Numbered from the stretch's first letter, positions 7,323-14,055 are shown. The stretch: DNA of 15,704 nt from Oscillospiraceae bacterium (GCA_019416775.1 DXWR01000168.1:1-15704), one strand, 5' to 3'. Notes: generated by a model not told the origin, from the letters alone. Numbers and translations: made by a program.

Positions 7323-9611
7323 ATGCTTTGTTCCAGATGTAAAAAACGAATTGCGATGATTTTCCTCTCCAAAATGGAAAACGGCAAGCCGGTCAACGAG
7401 GGGCTTTGCCTGAAGTGCGCCAAGGAGCTGAACCTTCCTCAGGTCACTGCCATGATGGAACAGATGGGGATCACCGATGATGATATTGACGCTATCAGCG
7501 ACCAGATGACCGAATTGGCTAACGGGGACTCTTTTGAACCCGGGGGCAATCAAACCATGCCTGCTTTTTTGCAGAACATGATGAATGGTATGGGAGAGAT
7601 GATGCAGTCCATGAAGCAGCAGGGGGAAAACCTCCCTGCCAATCCTCCTGCACCCAAAACCGGAAATACCGGCAAGCGGGAACGGCGGGATGCCCCCAAG
7701 AAGTATAAATTCTTGGACAGCTTCTGCACCAACCTCACCGAACGGGCTAAAAAAGGCCAGTTGGACAACATTGTTGGCCGGGATCGGGAGATTTACCGGG
7801 TGGTTCAAATTCTGTCCCGTCGCAGTAAGAATAACCCCTGTCTGATCGGCGAACCCGGCGTGGGTAAAACCGCCATTGCCGAGGGCATTGCCCAGCGGAT
7901 TGCCGGGGGGAATGTGCCCTTCCGGTTGCAGGACAAGCAGCTCTATCTATTGGATATGACCAGTCTAGTAGCCGGCACCCAGTTCCGAGGCCAGTTTGAA
8001 AGCCGGGTCAAGGGGCTGCTGGATGACATCAAAAAGGCGGGGAACGTGATCCTCTTTATCGATGAGATCCACACCATTGTGGGCACCGGAGACAGCGAGG
8101 GCAGCATGAGCGCCGCCAATATCCTCAAACCTGCTTTGAGCCGGGGAGAAGTGCAGGTCATCGGTGCCACCACCTTCAATGAGTACCGCAAGCACATCGA
8201 AAAGGACTCCGCCTTGGAGCGCCGGTTCCAGCCGGTGACAGTCAATGAGCCCACCCTCAGCGAAACGGTGCAGGTGCTCAAGGGCATCCGCCGGTACTAC
8301 GAACAGTTCCATCGGGTGAAAGTCAGCGATTATATTATCGATCTGGCGGTGAAGCTCAGCGAGCGGTATATCAACGACCGGTTCCTGCCGGATAAAGCCA
8401 TCGACTTGCTGGATGAAGCTTGTTCCTGCCGCAGCCTAAGGGCGCCGGAACTCACCGAGTATGAAAAGCTCAACAAGTCCTTGAAGGAACTCACCGACCG
8501 GGAATCCGAACTGGAAGGGGAGGAAGTACTGGACTACGAAAAGATTGCCCAGACCAAATCTGAGATCCTTTCCTGCCGGGAAAAGCTGAAGGAGCTGGAG
8601 CCGAAAGTGGCCAATATTCCGGTGGAGGTGGACGACGTTGCCCGGGTTATCGAGCTTTGGACCGGTGTTCCCGCTTCCAAGATTAAGCAGAATGAATTTG
8701 AAAAGATCATCGGTTTAGAAGACCGGCTGAAAAAGCGGGTAGTGGGCCAGGACGAGGCCATTCATGAAGTGGTCAATGCCATTAAGCGCAGCCGCATTCA
8801 GCTTTCTCCAGTGAAACGCCCCGCTTCCTTTATCTTTGTGGGCCCCACCGGCGTGGGGAAAACCGAACTGGTAAAATCCTTGGCCAGCGAGCTGTTTGAT
8901 TCGGTGGACCCCTTGATTCGGCTGGACATGACCGAATATATGGAAAAACACACCGTCAGCAAGCTTATCGGCTCCCCTCCGGGGTATGTGGGCTATGACG
9001 AAGCAGGCCAGCTCACCGAAAAGGTGCGTCGTAAACCTTATTCCGTGATTCTGTTTGATGAAATCGAAAAGGCCCATCCGGATGTGATGAACATTTTGCT
9101 GCAAATGCTGGATGAAGGACGAATCACCGATTCTCAGGGCCGGACGGTGGACTTTTCCAATACCGTGATCTGCATGACCAGCAATGCCGGTTCCTCCGAC
9201 AAATCCGGAATTGTGGGCTTTGGCAAATCGGAGAACGATATTTCCAAGGAAAAGGCCATGCGGGGTCTGAAAGAATTTTTGCGGCCGGAATTTTTGGGTC
9301 GGGTGGACGAAGTGGTGGTGTTCCACAACCTGGGCCATGAGCAGCTCAAACAGATTGCCGCGCTGAAACTGGATGAAATGAAGCCGTCTTTGTTGGATCG
9401 GGGCATTACCTTCCAGTACGACGACGCTGCGTTGGAAAAACTGGCCAAGCTCAGCGATGACGGGGCTTATTCTGCTCGGGATCTGCAAAAGGTCATCCGC
9501 AAAGAGGTGGAGGACTCCATCGCATCGCTGCTGATGAGCCGGTATGATAATCCGCCGAAACTGCTGGCCTTGACCTGCATGAATGATCAGATCCAGTTGG
9601 TTACCGATTAA
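7323..9611 (+). CDS. clpE: ClpE-type (Hsp100) ATP-dependent unfoldase with N-terminal zinc finger
   Basis: This is a 762-residue Hsp100 AAA+ protein, expected to unfold substrates and feed them to ClpP. Residues 1-35 form a treble-clef-like zinc finger with C3, C6, C29 and C32, in place of the double-repeat N domain of ClpC/ClpA; this is the ClpE architecture. A flexible Met-rich linker follows (79-97, seven Met). NBD1 has Walker A GEPGVGKT (176-183), Walker B VILFIDE (242-248) and arginine-finger ERRF (299-302). A short coiled-coil M segment spans about 376-435. NBD2 has Walker A GPTGVGKT (507-514), pore loop GYVG (554-557), Walker B VILFDE (575-580) and sensor-2 SARD (R719). The VGF loop (631-633) matches the ClpP-docking loop. 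The NBD1 pore loop reads QFRG where KYRG/QYRG is usual. AAGGAG (7310-7315) lies 7 bases before the ATG. The gene has its own promoter and terminator. The clpE symbol rests on architecture only; a generic ClpC-like label is the alternative. Confidence 0.88.
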   Translation: MLCSRCKKRIAMIFLSKMENGKPVNEGLCLKCAKELNLPQVTAMMEQMGITDDDIDAISDQMTELANGDSFEPGGNQTMPAFLQNMMNGMGEMMQSMKQQGENLPANPPAPKTGNTGKRERRDAPKKYKFLDSFCTNLTERAKKGQLDNIVGRDREIYRVVQILSRRSKNNPCLIGEPGVGKTAIAEGIAQRIAGGNVPFRLQDKQLYLLDMTSLVAGTQFRGQFESRVKGLLDDIKKAGNVILFIDEIHTIVGTGDSEGSMSAANILKPALSRGEVQVIGATTFNEYRKHIEKDSALERRFQPVTVNEPTLSETVQVLKGIRRYYEQFHRVKVSDYIIDLAVKLSERYINDRFLPDKAIDLLDEACSCRSLRAPELTEYEKLNKSLKELTDRESELEGEEVLDYEKIAQTKSEILSCREKLKELEPKVANIPVEVDDVARVIELWTGVPASKIKQNEFEKIIGLEDRLKKRVVGQDEAIHEVVNAIKRSRIQLSPVKRPASFIFVGPTGVGKTELVKSLASELFDSVDPLIRLDMTEYMEKHTVSKLIGSPPGYVGYDEAGQLTEKVRRKPYSVILFDEIEKAHPDVMNILLQMLDEGRITDSQGRTVDFSNTVICMTSNAGSSDKSGIVGFGKSENDISKEKAMRGLKEFLRPEFLGRVDEVVVFHNLGHEQLKQIAALKLDEMKPSLLDRGITFQYDDAALEKLAKLSDDGAYSARDLQKVIRKEVEDSIASLLMSRYDNPPKLLALTCMNDQIQLVTD

Positions 9612-9628
9612 AAGAAAGCACAAGGGGC

Positions 9629-9654
9629 AGGCAGAGATGTCTGCCTTTTTCTTT
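9629..9654 (+). terminator. Intrinsic terminator after the clpE-type gene
   Basis: AGGCAGA (9629-9635) pairs perfectly with TCTGCCT (9640-9646) around a GATG loop, followed by TTTTTCTTTT. The A-rich stretch AAAAGAAA (9610-9617) upstream could extend pairing with the T tract. It lies 17 bases after the stop codon. Confidence 0.92.
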
Positions 9655-9688
9655 TATGTGACGCTCATGATCTACATTGAAGTAAAAA

Positions 9689-9724
9689 ACCGGCAAAGTG
9701 GCGGCCCTAGGGATTGCCGCCGGT
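9689..9724 (+). repeat. GC-rich hairpin/cruciform-capable element in the clpE-HAD spacer
   Basis: Two nested inverted repeats share one arm: ACCGGC (9689-9694) with GCCGGT (9719-9724), and GGCGGC (9700-9705) with GCCGCC (9716-9721). The centre carries the perfect palindrome CCCTAGGG (9705-9712). The element is flanked by AAAAA on the left (9684-9688) and TATTTTC on the right, so read on the minus strand it would look like an intrinsic terminator, although no minus-strand gene is nearby. It may be a dispersed intergenic (REP-like) repeat, a structured RNA element or part of the termination region. It explains part of the 250-base spacer between the clpE-type gene and the HAD gene. Confidence 0.45.
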
Positions 9725-9762
9725 ATTTTCGCGTATGTTTTGTGATCGTAAAATATTGGATT

Positions 9763-9778
9763 CTAACTTGAAAGTTAG
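9763..9778 (+). promoter_or_regulatory. Perfect palindrome overlapping the HAD-gene promoter (candidate operator)
   Basis: CTAACTT (9763-9769) and AAGTTAG (9772-9778) are perfect inverted repeats with a two-base GA centre. The right arm runs into the probable -35 element (9777-9782), the position expected for a homodimeric winged-helix or MarR-like repressor. As RNA it would form only a short, unstable hairpin, and it lies upstream of the transcription start, so DNA binding is the better reading. The cognate regulator is unknown. Confidence 0.45.
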
Positions 9779-9806
9779 GACATCCCCTGTCGATTTATGG
9801 TATAAT
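9777..9806 (+). promoter_or_regulatory. Sigma-A type promoter of the Cof-type HAD phosphatase gene
   Basis: The -10 TATAAT (9801-9806) is consensus and preceded by TGG (extended -10). The -35 is weaker, AGGACA (9777-9782), at 18 bases. A start near 9813 would place GCAG-GAAA-CTGC (9817-9828), a hairpin with a GNRA tetraloop, at the very 5' end of the leader, where it could stabilise the mRNA. The leader is about 50 bases. Confidence 0.8.
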
Positions 9807-9861
9807 AAAACAGATAGCAGGAAACTGCCGTTACATTTTAACCATCAAGGAGAATACCACC

Positions 9862-10647
9862 ATGATCCAAGCTGTTTTTTTTGATATTGACGGTACCCTC
9901 TTAAATTTTAAAGATCATACCGCTCCTCCCTCCACCATACGGGCCCTTCACCGGCTAAAGGAAAAAGGAATTCATATTTTTATCGCCACAGGACGGGCCC
10001 CCTTTCAGATTGATCTGGTGCGCCAGCAGCTTCCGGTGAAATTTGACGGATTTGTGATGGTCAATGGGCAGTACTGCCTTTACCAAAATCAAGTGATTCA
10101 CAGCCATCCCATCCCGCCGGAAGACATTCAAGGAATCCTGCCTTATTTGGACAGCCATCCCGTGTCCTGCGCTTTTGTGGAATTGGACTACGTGTATTTC
10201 AATCGGGTTCCGGAAGTGCAGCTTCACCGAATTAAGGAAAGCAAACACACCACCCCTCGTCCGGCAGACGATCCTGCCAAGCGGATCTTTTCCCACACTA
10301 CCTATCAGCTCTCCCTTTATACCTCGCCGGATCAGGAAGGGGAGGCCATGGCCTGCATCCCCAACTGCCGTTCGGTGCGGTGGACCCCGGTGTTTACCGA
10401 CATCATCCCCAAAACCGGAGGTAAGGCAGTGGGAATCGGGGCAATGCTGGAGCATTTGAGATTGGATTTCTCCCAGTGCGCTGCGTTTGGAGACGGTGGA
10501 AATGACATTGAAATGCTTCGGGCAGCCGGAATTGGTGTGGCCATGGGAGGCAGCGCCAAAGAAGTGACCCGGTCGGCGGATTTTGTCACCCGTGCCTTGG
10601 AGGAAGACGGAGTGGAATACGCCTTGGAAAAATTGGGGATTTTGTAA
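9862..10647 (+). CDS. Cof-type HAD-IIB family sugar/nucleotide phosphatase
   Basis: This is a 261-residue haloacid dehalogenase phosphatase with a C2B-type cap. All four HAD motifs are seen: motif I FFDIDGTLL with nucleophile Asp8 and acid/base Asp10, motif II IATGR with Thr43, motif III lysine in the TGGKAVGI segment (Lys188), and motif IV GDGGND with Asp211 and Asp215 for magnesium. The cap runs from about residue 84 to 183. Members dephosphorylate sugar phosphates, flavin or pyridoxal phosphate, and specificity cannot be read from sequence. The ATG at 9862 is preceded by AAGGAGAA (9847-9854). It has its own promoter with a candidate operator. The PHP gene follows after 57 bases with a separate promoter, so the two may be partly co-transcribed by read-through, as no terminator lies between. 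Confidence 0.9.
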   Translation: MIQAVFFDIDGTLLNFKDHTAPPSTIRALHRLKEKGIHIFIATGRAPFQIDLVRQQLPVKFDGFVMVNGQYCLYQNQVIHSHPIPPEDIQGILPYLDSHPVSCAFVELDYVYFNRVPEVQLHRIKESKHTTPRPADDPAKRIFSHTTYQLSLYTSPDQEGEAMACIPNCRSVRWTPVFTDIIPKTGGKAVGIGAMLEHLRLDFSQCAAFGDGGNDIEMLRAAGIGVAMGGSAKEVTRSADFVTRALEEDGVEYALEKLGIL

Positions 10648-10659
10648 TTTTACGGCGGA

Positions 10660-10688
10660 TTGCATTTTTTTCATCGTTGTTGTATACT
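10660..10688 (+). promoter_or_regulatory. Promoter of the PHP gene with very short leader
   Basis: TTGCAT (10660-10665) and TATACT (10683-10688) are spaced by 17 bases, each matching consensus in at least four positions. The start point would be near 10695, only about 10 bases before the preferred GTG start at 10705. The promoter begins 12 bases after the HAD stop codon. Confidence 0.7.
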
Positions 10689-10704
10689 GTTTTTGGTGAT
10701 AACT

Positions 10705-11562
10705 GTGAAACAACAACGTATCGGGGATCTTCACTGTCACACCCAGAAAAGTGACGGCAGTGAGCCCTTGGAAAAGGTAGTACACATTGCAAAACAGGTG
10801 GGGATGGACTTTTTGGCTGTTACCGATCACGATTACCTTACCCCTCGCTCTCAGCTGGGTGAATTAGAGCAGCAGTACGGCATCCCCTTGATTCAGGGAG
10901 TGGAGCTTTCCTGCTACGACCATCAACGGGGAAGAAGGGTGCATCTGCTTTGCTACGAACCCAAAAATCCTCAGCCCATTGTGGATCAGTGCCGGGCAGT
11001 CTGCCAAAAGCGCACCGAAACCGGGGAAGAGATGTTGAAGCTGGTGCAGAAAGAATATCCTATCACCCGAGAGGATGTGATGGAGTACGCCGGTAAAAGC
11101 GAAGCCATCTTTAAACAGCACATTATGGCGGCGCTGATGAGCTACGGCATCACCAACCAAATGTTTGGGGATCTGTTCCGGGAGCTGTTTTCCAGCAAAG
11201 GTGGCAAAGCCTACATCAAGATCGCCTACCCCGATGTGCGGGACATCCTGCCCTTGGTGCGCCGGGCCCAGGGTATTGCAGTGCTGGCCCATCCCTATGA
11301 GTACGACTCCCTGGATCTGCTGGAGGAATTGGGCAGCCAAGGGCTGCTGGACGGGGTGGAGTGCTACCATTCTCGCTGCGCCAAGGAAGGGGAACAGTAT
11401 CTGCTGGGTCGGGCGGAGCACTATGGCTTGGTGGTCACCGGAGGATCAGATTATCACGGATTCAACGCCAGCCGCATCAGCCCGTTAGGCAACCGGTATA
11501 CCCCTTGGGAACATTGGTTGCAATTAAAAGAAGGACAAACCCGCCGTTACGGCATAAAATAA
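10705..11562 (+). CDS. PHP-domain metal-dependent phosphoesterase (TrpH/RNase AM-like)
   Basis: This is a 285-residue PHP-family enzyme. Probable metal ligands, from the V/M at position 1: H10 and H12 in DLHCHT, D17 in KSDGS, H42 in VTDHD, E67 in GVELSC, H80, H139 in FKQHIM, H196 in LAHPYEY, and D249/H251 in GGSDYHG. This set fits the trinuclear-metal PHP phosphoesterases that include E. coli RNase AM (YciV/TrpH), which cleaves 3',5'-nucleotide bisphosphates and trims RNA 5' ends. The GTG at 10705 is preferred: GGTGAT (10695-10700), complementary to the end of 16S rRNA, lies 4 bases upstream. A GTG at 10696 or the ATG at 10660 is possible, but the latter overlaps the -35 element. The malic enzyme gene starts 24 bases after the stop. 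Exact substrate is unproven. Confidence 0.83.
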   Translation: MKQQRIGDLHCHTQKSDGSEPLEKVVHIAKQVGMDFLAVTDHDYLTPRSQLGELEQQYGIPLIQGVELSCYDHQRGRRVHLLCYEPKNPQPIVDQCRAVCQKRTETGEEMLKLVQKEYPITREDVMEYAGKSEAIFKQHIMAALMSYGITNQMFGDLFRELFSSKGGKAYIKIAYPDVRDILPLVRRAQGIAVLAHPYEYDSLDLLEELGSQGLLDGVECYHSRCAKEGEQYLLGRAEHYGLVVTGGSDYHGFNASRISPLGNRYTPWEHWLQLKEGQTRRYGIK

Positions 11563-11586
11563 AACACCTGCAAAGGAGAAGAGAAG

Positions 11587-12747
11587 ATGGACGTAAAAGA
11601 ACTAGCGATTGAAAAACATCGGGAGTGGAAGGGAAAGATCGAAGTGATTTCCCGCACCCCCATTAAAACCAAGGAGCAGCTTTCGGTGGCTTACACCCCC
11701 GGTGTTGCGGCGCCCTGCCTGGAAATTGCCAAGGACCACAGCAAGGTCTATGACTTTACCCGCCGGGGCAATTTGGTAGCGGTGATTACCGACGGCACCG
11801 CGGTGCTGGGATTAGGGGACATCGGCCCGGAAGCCGCCATGCCGGTAATGGAAGGCAAGTGCGCTCTGTTTAAGGAATTTGCCGACGTGGACGCCATCCC
11901 CATCTGCGTCAATTCCAAGGACCCGGATGAAATTGTCCGCACCATTGAGCTTATTGGCTTGAGCTTCGGCGGCATCAATCTGGAGGACATTTCCGCACCT
12001 CGCTGCTTTGAAATTGAGCAGAAGCTGAAGGAACGCCTTCCTATCCCGGTGTTCCACGACGACCAGCATGGCACCGCCATTATTGTGGGGGCCGCCGTGA
12101 TCAACTCCGCGAAGCTCATTGGAAAGCCTTTGAGTGAGCTGGAAATTGTCATCAACGGCGCCGGAGCTGCCGGTATTGCCATTGCTAAATTCTTGATGCT
12201 GTTGGGGGTGGGGAACATCATTCTCTGCGACCTCCATGGAATTCTTGCTCCCGGCACGGAAGGAATGAACCCGGCGCAAGAGCAGATGGCGCAAGTCACC
12301 AACCGGGACCGCCGCACCGGCACCTTGGCAGATGCCATGGTAGGGGCGGATGTGTTTATCGGCGTATCCAAGCCCAATATGGTCACTCCCGCCATGATTC
12401 AAAGTATGAATGAAAAACCGGTGGTTTTCGCCATGGCCAATCCGGTGCCGGAAATCATGCCGGAAGAAGCGCTGGCTGCCGGAGCTTACATTGTAGGCAC
12501 CGGGCGGAGCGATTTCCCCAACCAGATCAACAATGTGCTGGCATTCCCGGGGATTTTTAAGGGCGCGCTGCGGGCCAGAGCTAGGGACATCACCGACGAA
12601 ATGCAGGTGGGAGCCGCCTACGGCATTGCCGGGATCATTCCCGACGACGAATTGCGCACTGACTACATCCTGCCCGATCCCTTCAATCCAGCCGTGGCCG
12701 AAAATGTGGCCAAAGCCGTCGAAAACGCCGTAAAACGGGGAGAATAA
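11587..12747 (+). CDS. NAD(P)-dependent malic enzyme (oxaloacetate-decarboxylating)
   Basis: This enzyme converts malate to pyruvate and CO2 with reduction of NAD(P). The 386-residue length is that of the short bacterial class. Residues visible: catalytic Tyr36 in SVAYTPGVA, ITDGTAVLGLGDIG (67-80), catalytic Lys91 in MEGKCALFKEFA, metal ligands Glu133/Asp134 in NLEDI and Asp158 in FHDDQHGTA, and the dinucleotide loop GAGAAG (191-196). The acidic Asp215 at the end of the second beta-strand (IILCDLHG) favours NAD over NADP (inference). The C-terminus has the usual GVGAAYGIA-like and PDPFNP blocks. The ATG at 11587 has AAGGAGA (11573-11579) 7 bases upstream. The LUD-domain gene starts 4 bases after the stop, implying co-translation. 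Together with the LUD protein this suggests 2-hydroxyacid/pyruvate metabolism. Confidence 0.94.
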   Translation: MDVKELAIEKHREWKGKIEVISRTPIKTKEQLSVAYTPGVAAPCLEIAKDHSKVYDFTRRGNLVAVITDGTAVLGLGDIGPEAAMPVMEGKCALFKEFADVDAIPICVNSKDPDEIVRTIELIGLSFGGINLEDISAPRCFEIEQKLKERLPIPVFHDDQHGTAIIVGAAVINSAKLIGKPLSELEIVINGAGAAGIAIAKFLMLLGVGNIILCDLHGILAPGTEGMNPAQEQMAQVTNRDRRTGTLADAMVGADVFIGVSKPNMVTPAMIQSMNEKPVVFAMANPVPEIMPEEALAAGAYIVGTGRSDFPNQINNVLAFPGIFKGALRARARDITDEMQVGAAYGIAGIIPDDELRTDYILPDPFNPAVAENVAKAVENAVKRGE

Positions 12748-12751
12748 AGCC

Positions 12752-13381
12752 ATGGAAGAATATGTAAGCAAAACCTTAGAAGCTTTGCGCCGCAACCGGA
12801 TGGTGGCGGAGTATGTGGACAGCCGCTGGGACGTGCTCCCGAAAATTTTGGAGTGGATTCCTCAAGGGGCGACTATAGCGTTTGGCGGTTCTGTGACGTT
12901 GGAGGAAACCGGTGTGCTAAACGGCATCCGGCAGATGGGCGCCCAAGGGGAATTGGAGGTTTTAGACCGCTTTGCCCCCGGATTGACTTCGGAGGAACTG
13001 AAGGATCTGTTTCGCCGGGCCTTTACCAGCGATGTGTTTTTAACCTCTTCCAATGCTGTTACCCAGGACGGCTATCTCTATAATGTGGACGGCCGGGGCA
13101 ATCGGGTGGCCGCCATGATCTACGGTCCGGACACCGTAATTGTGGTGGCGGGGATCAATAAGATCTGCGAAAACTTGGAAGCCGCCATCCGCCGCAATCA
13201 AACTGTCAGCGCTCCCAAAAACGCTGCTCGTCTGCACAAAAACACTCCTTGCGTCCACACTGGGGAATGTATGCACTGCTTGTCCAAAGACCGGATCTGC
13301 GCCAGTTTTGTGGTTTTAGGCCCGCAGATGATTCCTAACCGGATTAAAGTGCTTTTGGTGGGGGAATGCTTGGGATATTGA
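12752..13381 (+). CDS. LUD-domain (lactate utilization, LutC/YkgG-like) protein
   Basis: The 209-residue protein belongs to the LUD (DUF162) family: FGGSVTLEETGVL (44-56), SSNAVTQDGYLYNVDGRGNRVAA in two adjoining parts (99-121), and YGPDTVIVVAGINKI (124-138) are its core motifs. In LutC-type proteins this fold works with iron-sulfur partners in lactate oxidation. Here the domain stands alone, with a C-terminal cysteine cluster C167-x5-C173-x2-C176-x6-C183 (CVHTGECMHC followed by DRICAS), which could hold a metal or an iron-sulfur cluster; this subgroup commonly has such a tail (family memory). GGGGAGA (12737-12743) precedes the ATG. It follows malic enzyme by 4 bases and precedes the Spx-like gene by 12, so the three form a tight unit. 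No LutA or LutB partner lies in the window; the biochemical role is not established. Confidence 0.84.
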   Translation: MEEYVSKTLEALRRNRMVAEYVDSRWDVLPKILEWIPQGATIAFGGSVTLEETGVLNGIRQMGAQGELEVLDRFAPGLTSEELKDLFRRAFTSDVFLTSSNAVTQDGYLYNVDGRGNRVAAMIYGPDTVIVVAGINKICENLEAAIRRNQTVSAPKNAARLHKNTPCVHTGECMHCLSKDRICASFVVLGPQMIPNRIKVLLVGECLGY

Positions 13382-13393
13382 GAGGTGCTTTTT

Positions 13394-13750
13394 ATGCTGT
13401 TTTTGTGTTATGAAAATTGTTCTACCTGTAAAAAGGCGGAAAAGTGGCTTTTGGAACAGGGGATTTCTTACACCAAGCGTTCTATCACCCAGCAGCCTCC
13501 TACGGAAGAAGAGCTGCTTCTTTGGCAGCAGAAGAGCGGTTTGCCGTTAAAGAAGTTTTTTAATACCAGCGGAAAGCTGTATCGAGAATTGGACTTAAAA
13601 GAAAAACTTCCCACCATGCCGGAGGAGGAACAGCGCCGGCTGCTCTCCCAAAACGGGATGTTGGTGAAGCGTCCCATTGGGGTTTCGGAAAACCTGGTTT
13701 GCGTGGGCTTTCGTCTGGTGGAATGGGAAGGATTCCAAATGGGAGACTAA
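13394..13750 (+). CDS. Spx/ArsC-family thioredoxin-fold protein
   Basis: The 118-residue protein has the arsenate reductase/Spx fold. The N-terminal strand LFLCYENCSTCKKA carries the CxxC pair C9 and C12, and the later KRPIGV (92-97) is the conserved segment with the family arginine (R93) before the cis-proline. FFNTSGKLYREL (55-66) is likewise typical. Spx and MgsR are redox-sensing RNA polymerase partners with CxxC, whereas true arsenate reductases carry a different cysteine arrangement; sequence alone does not show whether this one binds polymerase or is a reductase. Its near neighbours are YffB-like and YusI-like proteins. The ATG at 13394 is preferred over the GTG at 13385, because AGAGGTG (13381-13387) then serves as the ribosome binding site. 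It is the last gene of the PHP-malic enzyme-LUD unit, followed by a long hairpin. Confidence 0.85.
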   Translation: MLFLCYENCSTCKKAEKWLLEQGISYTKRSITQQPPTEEELLLWQQKSGLPLKKFFNTSGKLYRELDLKEKLPTMPEEEQRRLLSQNGMLVKRPIGVSENLVCVGFRLVEWEGFQMGD

Positions 13751-13771
13751 CCCGGCAACAAATCGTTGATT

Positions 13772-13814
13772 GCAAAAATGCAGGCAAGGGATCGGTTCCC
13801 TGTCTGCATTTTGC
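13772..13814 (+). terminator. Long terminator-like hairpin after the Spx-like gene
   Basis: GCAAAAATGCAG (13772-13783) pairs with CTGCATTTTGC (13804-13814) with one bulged A. An inner AGGGA/TCCCT stem (13787-13791 with about 13797-13801) extends the structure. The T tract after it is interrupted (TTTTGCTGTTTTGC), so termination efficiency is uncertain. The right arm can alternatively pair with GCAAAATG (13821-13828). Confidence 0.7.
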
Positions 13815-13971
13815 TGTTTTGCAAAATGTGCGGCTGCGTATATTTTTCAGATCCGGGAAAAACTAGGATAGACTTTACCCCAAATGCCCGGCAAAATTCA
13901 ATGCAAAATAAGTGCGATTTTCGCCGAAACCTTGCATCCTTCTGCTTTTTTCCAAAATTTTTCCCAGGGGC
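13815..13971 (+). other. Spacer between the Spx-like gene terminator and the suf promoter, no gene seen
   Basis: This AT-rich stretch of about 160 bases holds no coding region with a ribosome binding site on either strand. It carries the downstream arm of the alternative hairpin (13821-13828), two further TGCAAAA-type words (for example 13902-13908) and a weak GCGA/TCGC hairpin near 13914-13924. I recognise no riboswitch, T-box or known RNA in it. Together with flanking elements it makes up the 305-base gap from 13751 to 14055. Confidence 0.5.
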
Positions 13972-14000
13972 TTTTCAAATACACCCTTTTGTGGTATACT
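13972..14000 (+). promoter_or_regulatory. Promoter of the sufC-sufB-like operon
   Basis: TATACT (13995-14000) with an extended -10 TGG (13992-13994) is spaced 17 bases from TTTTCA (13972-13977). Transcription would start near 14007. There a short inverted repeat, GAAGT (14007-14011) and ACTTC (14017-14021), could be an operator or a leader hairpin. No recognisable IscR or SufR site is seen. Confidence 0.75.
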
Positions 14001-14055
14001 TACTGGGAAGTCAAAAACTTCAATCTCAGCAATAAACAACAAAGAGGTGTTATCT

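Noticed and set aside
7133..7342. Small open frame of 69 codons in the pgsA-clpE spacer
   Set aside because: No ribosome binding site; it spans a hairpin, the clpE promoter and the clpE start.
8715..9623. 302-codon open frame on the minus strand opposite the clpE-type gene
   Set aside because: It is wholly antisense to a clear Hsp100 NBD2 with all catalytic motifs; the translation has no recognisable domain and its composition (His/Gln-rich) is what the reverse of this codon usage gives.
11812..12795. 327-codon open frame on the minus strand opposite malic enzyme
   Set aside because: Antisense to a strongly conserved enzyme, no ribosome binding site or domain; a codon-bias shadow.
13766..14035. 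89-codon plus-strand open frame in the Spx-sufC spacer
   Set aside because: It runs through the terminator hairpin and the suf promoter, lacks a ribosome binding site and has biased, non-protein-like composition.
13912..14055. N-terminal extension of SufC
   Set aside because: It would cross the -10 element; the TTG at 14056 with AGAGGTG gives the normal family length of 247.
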